Assembly (NCBI RefSeq): GCF_000340435.2
Contig: NZ_CP011883.2
Span: forward strand, 4,076,687 to 4,140,686
DNA from: Mycobacterium haemophilum DSM 44634
GTDB lineage: Bacteria > Actinomycetota > Actinomycetes > Mycobacteriales > Mycobacteriaceae
Length of the DNA: 64,000 nt
Direction of reading: 5' to 3'
Shown here one piece after another: positions 7,622-16,064 of the stretch. The notes beneath the pieces are model-generated. The model saw only the letters and a list, made by a program, of their open reading frames with translations, did no database searches and had not been told where the DNA came from. Within the stretch, counting starts at the first letter, position 1; the number at the start of each line of letters is the position of its first letter. Made by a program: the position numbers and the translations under genes.

Positions 7622-8044
7622 GCCTATAGATAGGTGTGCCTGAGGCGCTGAGCTTCAGGAAGTGAGCCCGAGACCCCGGCCGGACGACCGTGACGCTCGG
7701 GCTTCGCGGTTCCTGGGTCGTTTCTGACATCACGGACGTTAGCTGCGTAGGCGTAGTCGTTGACAAGTCGTGTTAGGAACGGCAGAAACGTCGCTGGCGG
7801 CGATAGCTCACCAATGTGTCTAGCCGGACAGGTAGACTGCATGATGCTGGATTGAGCCTGGTAAACCAGGTTCTGGCACCGCCTCTTGTTGTGACGGGCC
7901 GTACTGCTCTACCCCGTTCCAGGTCCATGGCCTCGATTTCGAGGCGGCATCGGAAGGAGGCGATACGTAGCAACGGTGACAACACGAAACCCGTTGTAGT
8001 AACTGCCCACAGCTTATGACGGCAAGAGCGTATTAGAGAGCGAC
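7622..8044. other. Intergenic stretch before the cyclase, no gene recognised
   Basis: About 420 bases. There are short frames on the minus strand but none with family resemblance. A small palindrome CCTGGTAAACCAGG lies at 7858-7871. It may hold the promoter of the cyclase gene. Confidence 0.35.
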
Positions 8045-8842
8045 ATGGACAATTCTGATTCTGTCTCGCCCACGTCTCCGGGTTCGCCGGGGCCCACTTC
8101 TGATTTCTGGCAGACGCTGCTAACCGAAGGTCACGCTCGCTATAGCAGAGAGCGGCACCTGTTCCGATTATTACCGTCGGAACCGCGCTGTAAGGGTTGC
8201 AGTAACCCGTTCGGCGGCGTGGTGGGTCGCATTTTTGCTGCCGCAGGCTACGCACGGTCGCGCAAGAATCCCAACCTGTGCGTCCGCTGCTGCGAAAGGA
8301 TTCCCCCCGGCGGAGCCGAGGTCGACATTGCGGTGTTGTTCGCCGACGTGCGCGGGTCCACCACCATGGGCGAGGCCACCGCAGCCTCGGACTTCGCTGC
8401 GCTGCTCAACCGGTTTTACGGAGCCGCGACGCGGGCTCTGCTGCGCAGAGACGCCGTGGTTGACAAGTTGATCGGCGACGAAGTCATGGCGTTTTTCGTC
8501 AAAGGCATCAGCGGCCCCGAATATCGGTCGGCAGCAGTTAACGCGGGACGAGATCTGTTGCAAGCCGTTGGCTATGGCACGCAGGAAGGCGCCTGGCTGA
8601 ACATCGGTGTGGCGGTTAATGCCGGCGTGGCATACGTGGGCAATGTTGGCGAAGCTGTCGTGGACTTCACCGCGCTTGGCGACCCGGTCAACGTTGCGGC
8701 ACGGATGCAGCAACAAGCGGCCGGCGGCGAATTACTCGTCGCCCGCGGTGTCGCAGACGAGCTGGTGGGCCAGGCACCGGTGCGCGCGCTTTCCCTGCGT
8801 GGACACGCGAAGCCAGTGGAGGCCTTCGTCCTTACCGCCTGA
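8045..8842 (+). CDS. Class III adenylate/guanylate cyclase with N-terminal cysteine motif
   Basis: 265 residues. The C-terminal cyclase homology domain (about 92-263) has metal ligand Asp101 (LFADVRGST), Lys141 and metal ligand Asp145 (DKLIGDEVMAFF), and Asp213, Asn216 and Arg220 (TALGDPVNVAARM). All positions needed for catalysis therefore appear present; Lys/Asp favour ATP. The N-terminal ~90 residues hold cysteine pairs CKGC (49-52) and CVRCC (79-83), 27 residues apart, which suggests a metal-binding or redox sensor module. There are no membrane segments. The start ATG follows weakly purine-rich GAGAGCGAC. I do not recall an H37Rv counterpart at this position. Confidence 0.88.
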   Translation: MDNSDSVSPTSPGSPGPTSDFWQTLLTEGHARYSRERHLFRLLPSEPRCKGCSNPFGGVVGRIFAAAGYARSRKNPNLCVRCCERIPPGGAEVDIAVLFADVRGSTTMGEATAASDFAALLNRFYGAATRALLRRDAVVDKLIGDEVMAFFVKGISGPEYRSAAVNAGRDLLQAVGYGTQEGAWLNIGVAVNAGVAYVGNVGEAVVDFTALGDPVNVAARMQQQAAGGELLVARGVADELVGQAPVRALSLRGHAKPVEAFVLTA

Positions 8843-8877
8843 ACCTGGGCGAACCGCTGACACGCTACGGTCTTGAT

Positions 8878-9714
8878 ATGGGCTCAGACACAAATCGGGC
8901 ATATGAATCCGTCACCGTCGAAACCAAAGATCAGGTTGCACAGGTGACACTGATCGGACCGGGCAAGGGCAACGCGATGGGGCCCGCCTTCTGGTCGGAA
9001 ATGCCGGAGGTATTCGCAGAGCTGGACGCCGACCGTGAGATACGGGCCATCGTTATCACCGGATCGGGCAAAAACTTTAGCTACGGCCTGGACGTGCCCG
9101 CGATGAGCGGGACGTTCACCCCGTTGTTGGCTGACGGCGCGCTGGCCCGCCCTCGCACCGACTTCCACGCCGAGGTGCTGCGGATGCAGAAGGCGATCAA
9201 CGCCGTCGCCGATTGCCGCACGCCCACGATCGCGTCGGTGCACGGCTGGTGCATTGGTGGCGCCGTCGACCTGATCTCCGCGGTCGACATCCGCTACGCC
9301 AGCGCCGACGCCAAGTTCTCCGTGCGGGAAGTCAAACTGGCCATCGTCGCCGACATGGGCAGTCTCGCCCGCCTCCCGCTGATCTTGAGCGACGGACATC
9401 TGCGTGAGCTGGCGTTGACGGGCAAAGACATCGATGCGGCCCGCGCCGAGAAGATTGGCCTTGTCAATGATGTCTACGACGACGCCGATACGACGCTAGC
9501 CGCTGCCCATGCCGCCGCCGCCGAGATCGCCGCCAACCCGCCATTGGCGGTCTACGGCGTCAAAGACGTCCTGGACCAGCAACGCCTCTCCGCTGTCTCA
9601 GAGAACCTGCGCTACGTCGCCGCGTGGAACGCCGCCTTCCTGCCGTCTAAGGATCTGACCGAGGGTATTTCGGCCACGTTCACCAAGCGGCCGCCGCAGT
9701 TCACCGGGGAGTAG
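8878..9714 (+). CDS. echA21: Enoyl-CoA hydratase/isomerase family protein EchA21
   Basis: 278-residue crotonase-fold protein corresponding to Rv3774. The oxyanion-hole segments are around KNFSYGLDV and WCIGGAVDL. The active-site region REVKLAIVADMGSLARLP carries both an acidic residue (E) and a downstream Asp (ADMG). This pair is typical of delta3,5-delta2,4-dienoyl-CoA isomerases rather than plain hydratases, so isomerase activity on unsaturated acyl-CoAs is likely. It is followed after 8 bases by lipE, probably in one transcript. Confidence 0.9.
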   Translation: MGSDTNRAYESVTVETKDQVAQVTLIGPGKGNAMGPAFWSEMPEVFAELDADREIRAIVITGSGKNFSYGLDVPAMSGTFTPLLADGALARPRTDFHAEVLRMQKAINAVADCRTPTIASVHGWCIGGAVDLISAVDIRYASADAKFSVREVKLAIVADMGSLARLPLILSDGHLRELALTGKDIDAARAEKIGLVNDVYDDADTTLAAAHAAAAEIAANPPLAVYGVKDVLDQQRLSAVSENLRYVAAWNAAFLPSKDLTEGISATFTKRPPQFTGE

Positions 9715-9722
9715 GACCTGCG

Positions 9723-10958
9723 TTGACTTCCGACGGCAGGATCCGTGTCCCGACCGACCTCGATGCGGTAACGGCGATCGGCGACGAGGACCATTCCGAC
9801 ATCGACAGCGCCACCGTCGAACGGATCTGGCAAGCCGCCCGCCACTGGTACCAGGCCGGCATGCACCCCGCAATCCAGGTATGCATCCGACAACACGGGC
9901 GGGTAGTGCTCAACCGCGCGATCGGCCACGGCTGGGGCAATGCCCCGACCGATCCGCCCGATGCCGAAAAGGTCCCCGTCACGACCGACACGCCGTTCTG
10001 TGCGTATTCGGCGGCCAAGGCCATCACCGCGACCGTGGTCCACATGCTGGTGGAGCGGGGACACTTCGCACTCAACGACCGGGTCTGCGAGTACCTGCCG
10101 ACCTACACCAGCCACGGCAAACATCGCACCACGATCCGGCATGTGCTGACCCACAGCGCGGGTGTTCCCTTCCCGACCGGGCCCAGACCAGACGTCACCC
10201 GCGCCGACGATCACGCGTACGCGCAGCAAAAGCTCGGCGAACTGCGCCCGCTCTACCGACCAGGATTGGTACACATCTACCACGCCCTAACCTGGGGTCC
10301 GCTGATGCGCGAGATCATCTGGGCGACCACCGGTAAGGAAATTCGCGACATTCTGGCCACCGAGATCCTGGACCCACTTGGCTTCCGTTGGACGAACTTT
10401 GGCGTGGCCACAAAGGACGTTCCGTTGGTCGCGCCGAGTCATGCCACCGGACGGCCGTTGCCGCCGGTCATTGCCGCGATCTTCCGTAAGGCGATCGGCG
10501 GAACCGTGCACGAAGTCATCCCCTACACCAACCAGCCGCAATACCTGACCACCATCGTCCCGTCGTCCAACACCGTGTCCACCGCCAACGAGCTGTCCCG
10601 GTTTATGGAAATCCTGCGTCGCGGTGGCGAACTGGACGGAGTGCGAGTGCTGCGCCCGGAAACACTGCGCGGCGCGGTCACCGAATGCCGACGCTTGCGA
10701 CCGGATGTGGCGACCGGACTCATGCCACTTCGCTGGGGCACCGGGTTCATGCTGGGGTCGACCCGGTTCGGTCCATTCGGGCGCAACGCGCCGGCGGCGT
10801 TCGGACATCTTGGCCTGGTCAACATCGCGGTCTGGGCCGACCCCGAGCGCGGCCTGGCCGCCGGTGTGATTAGCAGCGGCAAGCCCGGTCAGGATCCCGA
10901 TGCCGGGCGCTACGGCGCCCTGATGAACACCATCACCGCCGCGATCCCGCCACGCTAA
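9723..10958 (+). CDS. lipE: LipE, beta-lactamase-fold esterase/carboxylesterase
   Basis: 411 residues, serine beta-lactamase/penicillin-binding-protein fold, corresponding to Rv3775. The nucleophile motif SxxK is in FCAYSAAKAIT, and a Tyr motif follows in HIYHALTWG. The domain has the usual HVLTHSAGVP segment of the EstB/LipE type. No signal peptide is visible, so it acts on a cytosolic ester or lactone of unknown nature. It starts at TTG 9723, 8 bases after echA21. A later start would remove conserved N-terminal sequence. Confidence 0.88.
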   Translation: MTSDGRIRVPTDLDAVTAIGDEDHSDIDSATVERIWQAARHWYQAGMHPAIQVCIRQHGRVVLNRAIGHGWGNAPTDPPDAEKVPVTTDTPFCAYSAAKAITATVVHMLVERGHFALNDRVCEYLPTYTSHGKHRTTIRHVLTHSAGVPFPTGPRPDVTRADDHAYAQQKLGELRPLYRPGLVHIYHALTWGPLMREIIWATTGKEIRDILATEILDPLGFRWTNFGVATKDVPLVAPSHATGRPLPPVIAAIFRKAIGGTVHEVIPYTNQPQYLTTIVPSSNTVSTANELSRFMEILRRGGELDGVRVLRPETLRGAVTECRRLRPDVATGLMPLRWGTGFMLGSTRFGPFGRNAPAAFGHLGLVNIAVWADPERGLAAGVISSGKPGQDPDAGRYGALMNTITAAIPPR

Positions 10959-10961
10959 AAA

Positions 10962-11030
10962 GCCGCTGCGCGAGCGTGCGCAAAATGACAGCCGCAGCGG
11001 CGTGTCGACGTACGGACACGCACGCTCGCG
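10962..11030 (+). terminator. Interleaved inverted repeats downstream of lipE
   Basis: Two perfect inverted pairs interlock. A is GCCGCTGCG (10962-10970) with 10993-11001. B is CGCGAGCGTGCG (10969-10980) with 11019-11030. The A-B-A'-B' order permits either hairpin or a pseudoknot. It probably ends the echA21-lipE transcript; no T-run follows. Confidence 0.55.
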
Positions 11031-11048
11031 GTACCGGCACGCCACAAA

Positions 11049-11062
11049 TGCGGTGGCGGAGG
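11049..11062. repeat. Tandem 14-bp duplication of the tRNA-Ser 3' end
   Basis: TGCGGTGGCGGAGG at 11049-11062 is repeated immediately at 11063-11076, which contains the acceptor 3' strand of the tRNA-Ser gene. It is a slippage-type duplication just outside the mature tRNA. Confidence 0.8.
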
Positions 11063-11064
11063 TG

Positions 11065-11151
11065 CGGTGGCGGAGGGATTTGAACCCCCGGACGGTGTTA
11101 GCCGTCTCTCGCTTTCAAGGCGAGTGCATTAGGCCGCTCTGCCACGCCACC
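11065..11151 (-). tRNA. tRNA-Ser (anticodon TGA)
   Basis: 87 bases, class II. The acceptor is GGTGGCG/CGCCACC, the anticodon stem CTCGC/GCGAG has loop CTTGAAA, the variable arm is GACGGCTAACACCGTC, and the T loop is GGTTCAAATCC. No CCA is encoded. Confidence 0.95.
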
Positions 11152-11195
11152 CCGGACAAGGGTAAGACAAGAGTAAGGGGTAGTACCGTGACGGC

Positions 11196-12167
11196 ATGCA
11201 CGCCGTCGTCGCTGAATCACCCAAGCAACTGGTGTGGCACGAAGTACCCGATGTCACGGCGGGCCCCGGCGAGGTCCTGATCAAGGTCGCAGCGGCCGGC
11301 GTCAACCGCGCCGACGTGCTGCAGGCCGCCGGAAAATATCCGCCCCCGCCGGGGGCCAGCGAGATCATCGGTATGGAGGTAGCCGGCGTCGTCTCAGCAG
11401 TCGGCTCAGGTGTTACCGAATGGTCTGTCGGACAAGAAGTTTGCGCTTTGCTAGCCGGTGGTGGCTACGCGGAATATGTGGCCGTCCCCACCGGCCAGGT
11501 GATGCCGATCCCGAAGGGCGTCGACCTGGTCGACGCCGCGGGACTACCGGAAGTGGCCTGCACGGTGTGGTCGAACCTGGTGATGGTCGCTCAGCTGAGC
11601 GAAGGCCAACTGCTGCTATTGCACGGCGGGGCCAGCGGCATCGGAAGCCACGGGATCCAGGTGGCCCGAGCGTTGGGCGCCACGGTGGCGGTCACGGCCG
11701 GATCGCCAGGCAAGCTGGAATTCTGTCGCGACCTGGGCGCCCAAATCACCATTAACTACCGCGACGAGGACTTCGTCGCACGGCTGCGGCAGCAGACCGA
11801 CGGCGCCGACGTCATCCTTGACATCATGGGCGCGGCGTACCTGGACCGCAATATCGACGCCCTGGCCACCGACGGACAGCTGATCGTCATCGGCCTGCAG
11901 GGCGGGGTGAAGGCCGAGCTCAACCTCGGCAAGTTGCTGACCAAACGAGCGCGGGTTATCGGCACCACGTTGCGGGCCCGGCCGGCAAACGGTCCGAACA
12001 GCAAAAGTGAAATCGTGGCCGCCGTCACGGCGAAGGTCTGGCCGATGATCGCCGACGGGGCGGTGCGGCCCATCATTGGAGCGCGCATGGCGGTCCAGCA
12101 GGCGGCTGAGGCGCACCAACGGTTGGTGTCAGGGAAAGTGTCCGGGAAGATCGTGCTCACCGTCTAA
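11196..12167 (+). CDS. NAD(P)H quinone oxidoreductase, zinc-less MDR family (Rv3777-like)
   Basis: 323 residues of the medium-chain dehydrogenase/reductase superfamily, PIG3-like quinone oxidoreductase branch. The N-terminal catalytic domain runs to about 120, with GVNRADVLQAAGKYPPPPG and no zinc-ligand cysteines. The nucleotide-binding domain has HGGASGIGSHGIQVARALGA. Likely reaction: one-electron or hydride reduction of quinones or enones by NADPH. The start ATG 11196 lies only 45 bases from tRNA-Ser on the opposite strand. It is convergent with the class-V aminotransferase-like gene, whose end lies 26 bases away. Confidence 0.9.
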   Translation: MHAVVAESPKQLVWHEVPDVTAGPGEVLIKVAAAGVNRADVLQAAGKYPPPPGASEIIGMEVAGVVSAVGSGVTEWSVGQEVCALLAGGGYAEYVAVPTGQVMPIPKGVDLVDAAGLPEVACTVWSNLVMVAQLSEGQLLLLHGGASGIGSHGIQVARALGATVAVTAGSPGKLEFCRDLGAQITINYRDEDFVARLRQQTDGADVILDIMGAAYLDRNIDALATDGQLIVIGLQGGVKAELNLGKLLTKRARVIGTTLRARPANGPNSKSEIVAAVTAKVWPMIADGAVRPIIGARMAVQQAAEAHQRLVSGKVSGKIVLTV

Positions 12168-12193
12168 CGACCGCAAGCATTTCGGAAAACCCG

Positions 12194-13399
12194 TTAGCCC
12201 AACGATGCCAGCGCGCGCACCAGCTGATCGACTTCGGCCGTCGTCGAATAATGCGCTAACCCGACGGTAACCGCGCCGCCAATATCATTGGCGCCCAGTA
12301 CATCCAGCACTCGTGAGCGTGGGTCGCAAATCGCCAGAATGCCGTTGTCCGCCAGGCGCTGCACCACCCGGTCGGCAGGGACCCCTTGGTGCGTGAAACT
12401 GACGACCGGTATCCGCGCCTCCGGACGGCCGATCACCATCACCAACGGCAACGACCGCAACGACATCATCAGGTAGTCGAAGATCCGGTTCAGATACGAG
12501 CCGGCGGATTGCATTGACACCGATAGCCGTTCGCGCCTGCTGCCACGAGCCGACTCATCAAGTGCTGCAAGGTATTCGATGCTGGCGACTACACCGGCCA
12601 GCAGTCCGAACTGGTGCAAACCAACCTCGAGGCGCGCCGGGCCCGCGGCGTTAGGGTCCATCGACGCCGAGGTGAAGGTGTTAATCAACCCCGGGTCGCG
12701 AAACACCACCGCCCCGATCGGCGGACCGCCCCAGGCATGAGCGTTCACCGCCACCACATCGACCTCGGTCTCTTTGACATCGAGTAGCCGGTAGGGGGCG
12801 GCGGCGGAATGGTCGACTACGACTAGCCCGCCGACATCGTGGACCAGCTTGGTCATCGCCCGCAGGTCGGTCACGGTACCCAACGTCCCCGACGCGGATG
12901 TGACGGCCGCCAACCGGGTCGACTTGCCGATCAGGCTCTCCCATTGCCACGTCGGCAGCTCACCGGTCTCAATATCGACCTCGGCCCATTTCACCTTTGC
13001 GCCGTGGCGGTGTGCCGCCCGCAACCACGGAGCGATGTTCGCCTCGTCGTCGAGGCGACTGACAATCACCTCGTATCCCAGGCCGGCGCGCGACGACGAC
13101 GCTGCGGCCAGCGATGACAGCAAGACCGCGCGATCGGCGCCCAGCACGACACCGGCAGGGTCAGCGTTGAACAGATCGGCCACCGAGACGCGCGCCGCGT
13201 CCAGCACCGCGGCACTGCGCTGCGCGGACGGGTGCGCACCCGATGTGGTAGCGCTGGATCTGCGGAATGCAGTCGACACTGTGGTCGCGACGGAATCCGG
13301 AATCAGCATCCCGGCCGGCGCGTCAAAATGCACCCAGCCGTCACCCAGGGACGGGTGCAGACCGCGCACCCGGGCGACGTCGTATGCCATGCCAGCCAC
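12194..13399 (-). CDS. Class-V aminotransferase/cysteine desulfurase-like protein (Rv3778c-like) lacking the PLP lysine motif
   Basis: 401 residues. The class-V fold is clear: DLFNADPAGVVLGADRAVLL near the start, the cofactor-stacking region SASGTLGTVTDL, and the PLP Asp in VVVDHSAAAPYRLLD. Where the family has S-x-H-K, this protein reads VNAHAWGGPPIG, with Ala in place of the Schiff-base lysine. It may therefore not be an ordinary PLP enzyme. The rest of the domain is well conserved, including the C-terminal GGAVTVGLAHYSTTAEVD, so it is not simply decayed. It is divergent from the Rv3779-like gene. Confidence 0.85.
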   Translation of the reverse strand: MAGMAYDVARVRGLHPSLGDGWVHFDAPAGMLIPDSVATTVSTAFRRSSATTSGAHPSAQRSAAVLDAARVSVADLFNADPAGVVLGADRAVLLSSLAAASSSRAGLGYEVIVSRLDDEANIAPWLRAAHRHGAKVKWAEVDIETGELPTWQWESLIGKSTRLAAVTSASGTLGTVTDLRAMTKLVHDVGGLVVVDHSAAAPYRLLDVKETEVDVVAVNAHAWGGPPIGAVVFRDPGLINTFTSASMDPNAAGPARLEVGLHQFGLLAGVVASIEYLAALDESARGSRRERLSVSMQSAGSYLNRIFDYLMMSLRSLPLVMVIGRPEARIPVVSFTHQGVPADRVVQRLADNGILAICDPRSRVLDVLGANDIGGAVTVGLAHYSTTAEVDQLVRALASLG

Positions 13400-13515
13400 C
13401 TTAGAGCTCCGCCATTCCGCGAATTCGCGACGGTAGCGGGTACCTAGAATCGCCCCAGCCGTTCCGACCAGTCGGGCATCGCGAGCAAGGTCACCCGGCC
13501 AGCCATACTAGTCGA

Positions 13516-15492
13516 GTGGGGCTGTGCTTCGGAACGCTGATCGCATTGTTTTTGCTGATCGCGCCGGGGACCATCGTCGCGCGTGTCGCTCAGCTAACTT
13601 GGCCGATCGCAATTGCGGTTGGTCCGGCGTTGACGTACGGCGTGATTGCGCTGGCGATCATTCCCTTTGGCGCGCTTGGAATACCTTGGAACGGTTGGAC
13701 AGCGCTGGCCGCTCTGGTCGCAGTCGGCGCGCTGATGACCGCTTTTCAGCTGCTACTCGCCCGCTGCCGCGACACCGCGGCCTCGGGAGAAGCCGGGGCC
13801 CGAGGGATCAGCGGCCGGCCAGCCGTTACGGTGACGGCTGGAGTGTTGCTGGGCGCTCTACTGATTGGCTGGGCGGCCCACCGCGGCCTGCTGCACTGGC
13901 AATCCATCCCCAGCACCTGGGACGCGGTCTGGCACGCCAACACGGTGCGTTTCATCCTCGACACCGGCCAGGCGTCGTCCACCCACATGGGTGAGCTTCG
14001 CAACGTCGAGACCCACGCGGTGCTGTATTACCCGTCGGTGTTCCACGCCTTGGCAGCGGTCTACTGCCAGCTCACCGGGGCGGCACCCACCACCGGCTAC
14101 ACCGTGAGTGCGCTGGCGGCGTCGGTGTGGCTGTTTCCGGTCAGCGCAGCCATCCTCACGTGGCGGCTGCTACGCCCAGTTACGACGCAACAACGCGCCG
14201 CCGGGGCGTCGGCCACCGCGGCCGCGCTGTCGGCGTCGTTCACCTCGGTCCCCTATGTCGAGTTCGGGGTCGCCGCGATGCCGAACCTGGCGGCTTACGG
14301 GGTCGCGGTACCGACGATGGCCTTGATCACCTCGACGTTGCGCCACCGCGACCGCATCCCGGCGGCCGTTCTGGCGCTGGTGGGCACCTTCTCGGTGCAT
14401 CTGACCGGCGGGTTCGTCGTTGTCCTTTTCCTGTTGGGTTGGTGGTTACTGGACGTGCTGTTGCATCCGGTGCACAGCCGGGCAGCCGACGCGTGGACCC
14501 TGGCCGCGGTGGCCGTGCCGACCGCGCTGGTGCTGGCGCCACAGTTCATCGGGGTGTTAAGGCAGGCCGACATCATTGCTGGGCACTCATTCCCCAGCTT
14601 TAAGAGCGTGAAACAGGGCGTGATCGATGCACTGCTGTTGCACACCCGCCACCTCAACGATTTCCCGACGCAATACGGTCTGGTGGTGTTGGCCGCCATC
14701 GGCATGGCGATCCTGCTGTACCAGAAAATCTGGTGGCCCCCGGTGGTTTGGCTGGTGCTGACCGTGGCGACCGTCTACTCAGGGGCGCCGTTTCGCGGCC
14801 CGATCGGCGACGCCATCGAAGGGTTCAGCCAGTTCTTCTACAACGATCCGCGACGGCTCTCGGCCGTGGTGACCATGCTGTTGACGCCGATGGCAGGCAT
14901 CGCGTTGTTTGCCGGGGTGCTACTCCTGGTCGCCGGCGCTCAGCGAGTCACTGCCCGGTTCACACCGTTGCCCGGACCCGTCTGGGCGTCGGCCACCGCG
15001 GTGCTGCTGGTGGTCGCGACCGTGCTCACCGCCCGACACTATCTTTTTCGGCACCTGGTTTTGTTCGGTGACAAATACGACTCGGTGATGGTCAACCAGA
15101 AGGACCTCGACGCCATGGCCTACCTGGCGACCCTGCCGGATGCACACAACACCATCATCGGCAACGCCAATACCGACGGCAGCTCGTGGATGTACGCGGT
15201 GGCCGACCTCCATCCGCTGTGGACCCACTACGACTTCCCGCAGCAGACGGGCCCTGGCTATTTCCGGTACGCCTTCTGGGCTTACGCGCGCACCGGCAAT
15301 CCGTGGGCCGTCGAAGCGGTCCGGGTGCTCAATATTCGCTACATCCTGACCACCAGCCCGACGGTGCGAGGGTTTGCCGTACCCGACGGACTAGTCTCAC
15401 TAGAGAAATCGAAGTCGTGGACAAAAATTTACGACAACGGTGCGGCCCGAATCTTCGAGTGGCGCGGGAACGCCGCCGCGGCTCACGCCTAG
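13516..15492 (+). CDS. Polytopic membrane protein, Rv3779-type (polyprenyl-phosphomannose/glycolipid synthesis)
   Basis: 658 residues with about a dozen hydrophobic segments beginning at the N-terminus (FGTLIALFLLIAPGTIVA) and a large C-terminal hydrophilic domain (from about 510). The periplasmic-loop motif STWDAVWHANTVRFILDTG, with acidic residues after the second segment, is GT-C-like. The H37Rv counterpart Rv3779 was reported as a polyprenylphosphomannosyl synthase involved in mannoside/lipoarabinomannan synthesis. That assignment is knowledge of the family, not visible here. GTG 13516 is the first start in frame. bpa follows 15 bases later. Confidence 0.85.
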   Translation: MGLCFGTLIALFLLIAPGTIVARVAQLTWPIAIAVGPALTYGVIALAIIPFGALGIPWNGWTALAALVAVGALMTAFQLLLARCRDTAASGEAGARGISGRPAVTVTAGVLLGALLIGWAAHRGLLHWQSIPSTWDAVWHANTVRFILDTGQASSTHMGELRNVETHAVLYYPSVFHALAAVYCQLTGAAPTTGYTVSALAASVWLFPVSAAILTWRLLRPVTTQQRAAGASATAAALSASFTSVPYVEFGVAAMPNLAAYGVAVPTMALITSTLRHRDRIPAAVLALVGTFSVHLTGGFVVVLFLLGWWLLDVLLHPVHSRAADAWTLAAVAVPTALVLAPQFIGVLRQADIIAGHSFPSFKSVKQGVIDALLLHTRHLNDFPTQYGLVVLAAIGMAILLYQKIWWPPVVWLVLTVATVYSGAPFRGPIGDAIEGFSQFFYNDPRRLSAVVTMLLTPMAGIALFAGVLLLVAGAQRVTARFTPLPGPVWASATAVLLVVATVLTARHYLFRHLVLFGDKYDSVMVNQKDLDAMAYLATLPDAHNTIIGNANTDGSSWMYAVADLHPLWTHYDFPQQTGPGYFRYAFWAYARTGNPWAVEAVRVLNIRYILTTSPTVRGFAVPDGLVSLEKSKSWTKIYDNGAARIFEWRGNAAAAHA

Positions 15493-15507
15493 AAAGTACG
15501 CAAGAGG

Positions 15508-16047
15508 ATGGTGTTTGGATTGAGTACCGGCAACGATGACGACGGCATCGAGATCATCGGTGGGGTCGATCCGCGGGTCATGGCGATCCGCGACACGGAT
15601 GAGGACGGGGACTCCGATGAACCTTCCCTGACCGACCTGGTCGAGCAGCCCGCCAAGGTGATGCGAATCGGCACCATGATCAAGCAGCTGCTCGAGGAAG
15701 TGCGCGCCGCGCCTCTGGACGAAGCCAGCCGCAACCGGCTGCGCGAGATCCACGCCACCAGCATCCGGGAGCTGGAAGAGGGCCTGGCGCCCGAACTACG
15801 CGAGGAACTCGATCGGCTCACCCTGCCCTTCAACGAAGGTGCAGCGCCGTCGGATGCCGAGTTGCGCATCGCGCAGGCTCAGTTGGTCGGCTGGCTGGAA
15901 GGGCTGTTCCACGGCATCCAGACCGCACTGTTCGCTCAGCAGATGGCCGCCCGCGCGCAGCTGGAGCAGATGCGGCACAGCGCGCTGCCGCCGGGATTGG
16001 GCAAACCGGGCCAAACAGGCGGTCACGGCACCGGACAGTATCTGTAA
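15508..16047 (+). CDS. bpa: Bacterial proteasome activator Bpa/PafE
   Basis: 179 residues, corresponding to Rv3780 (DUF2587). Bpa forms a dodecameric ring that docks on the 20S proteasome and opens its gate without ATP, feeding unfolded proteins such as HspR. The C-terminus GTGQYL carries the HbYX-like gate-opening tail with penultimate Tyr. The middle is predicted helical (EQPAKVMRIGTMIKQLLEEV and onward). The acidic N-terminus is disordered. It lies between glycan genes but has no evident link to them beyond position. Confidence 0.93.
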   Translation: MVFGLSTGNDDDGIEIIGGVDPRVMAIRDTDEDGDSDEPSLTDLVEQPAKVMRIGTMIKQLLEEVRAAPLDEASRNRLREIHATSIRELEEGLAPELREELDRLTLPFNEGAAPSDAELRIAQAQLVGWLEGLFHGIQTALFAQQMAARAQLEQMRHSALPPGLGKPGQTGGHGTGQYL

Positions 16048-16064
16048 GCAGACTTAAGTAGTTC

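Noticed and set aside
7624..8255. Overlapping minus-strand frames before the cyclase
   Set aside because: No recognisable family; one overlaps the cyclase start. Treated as intergenic.
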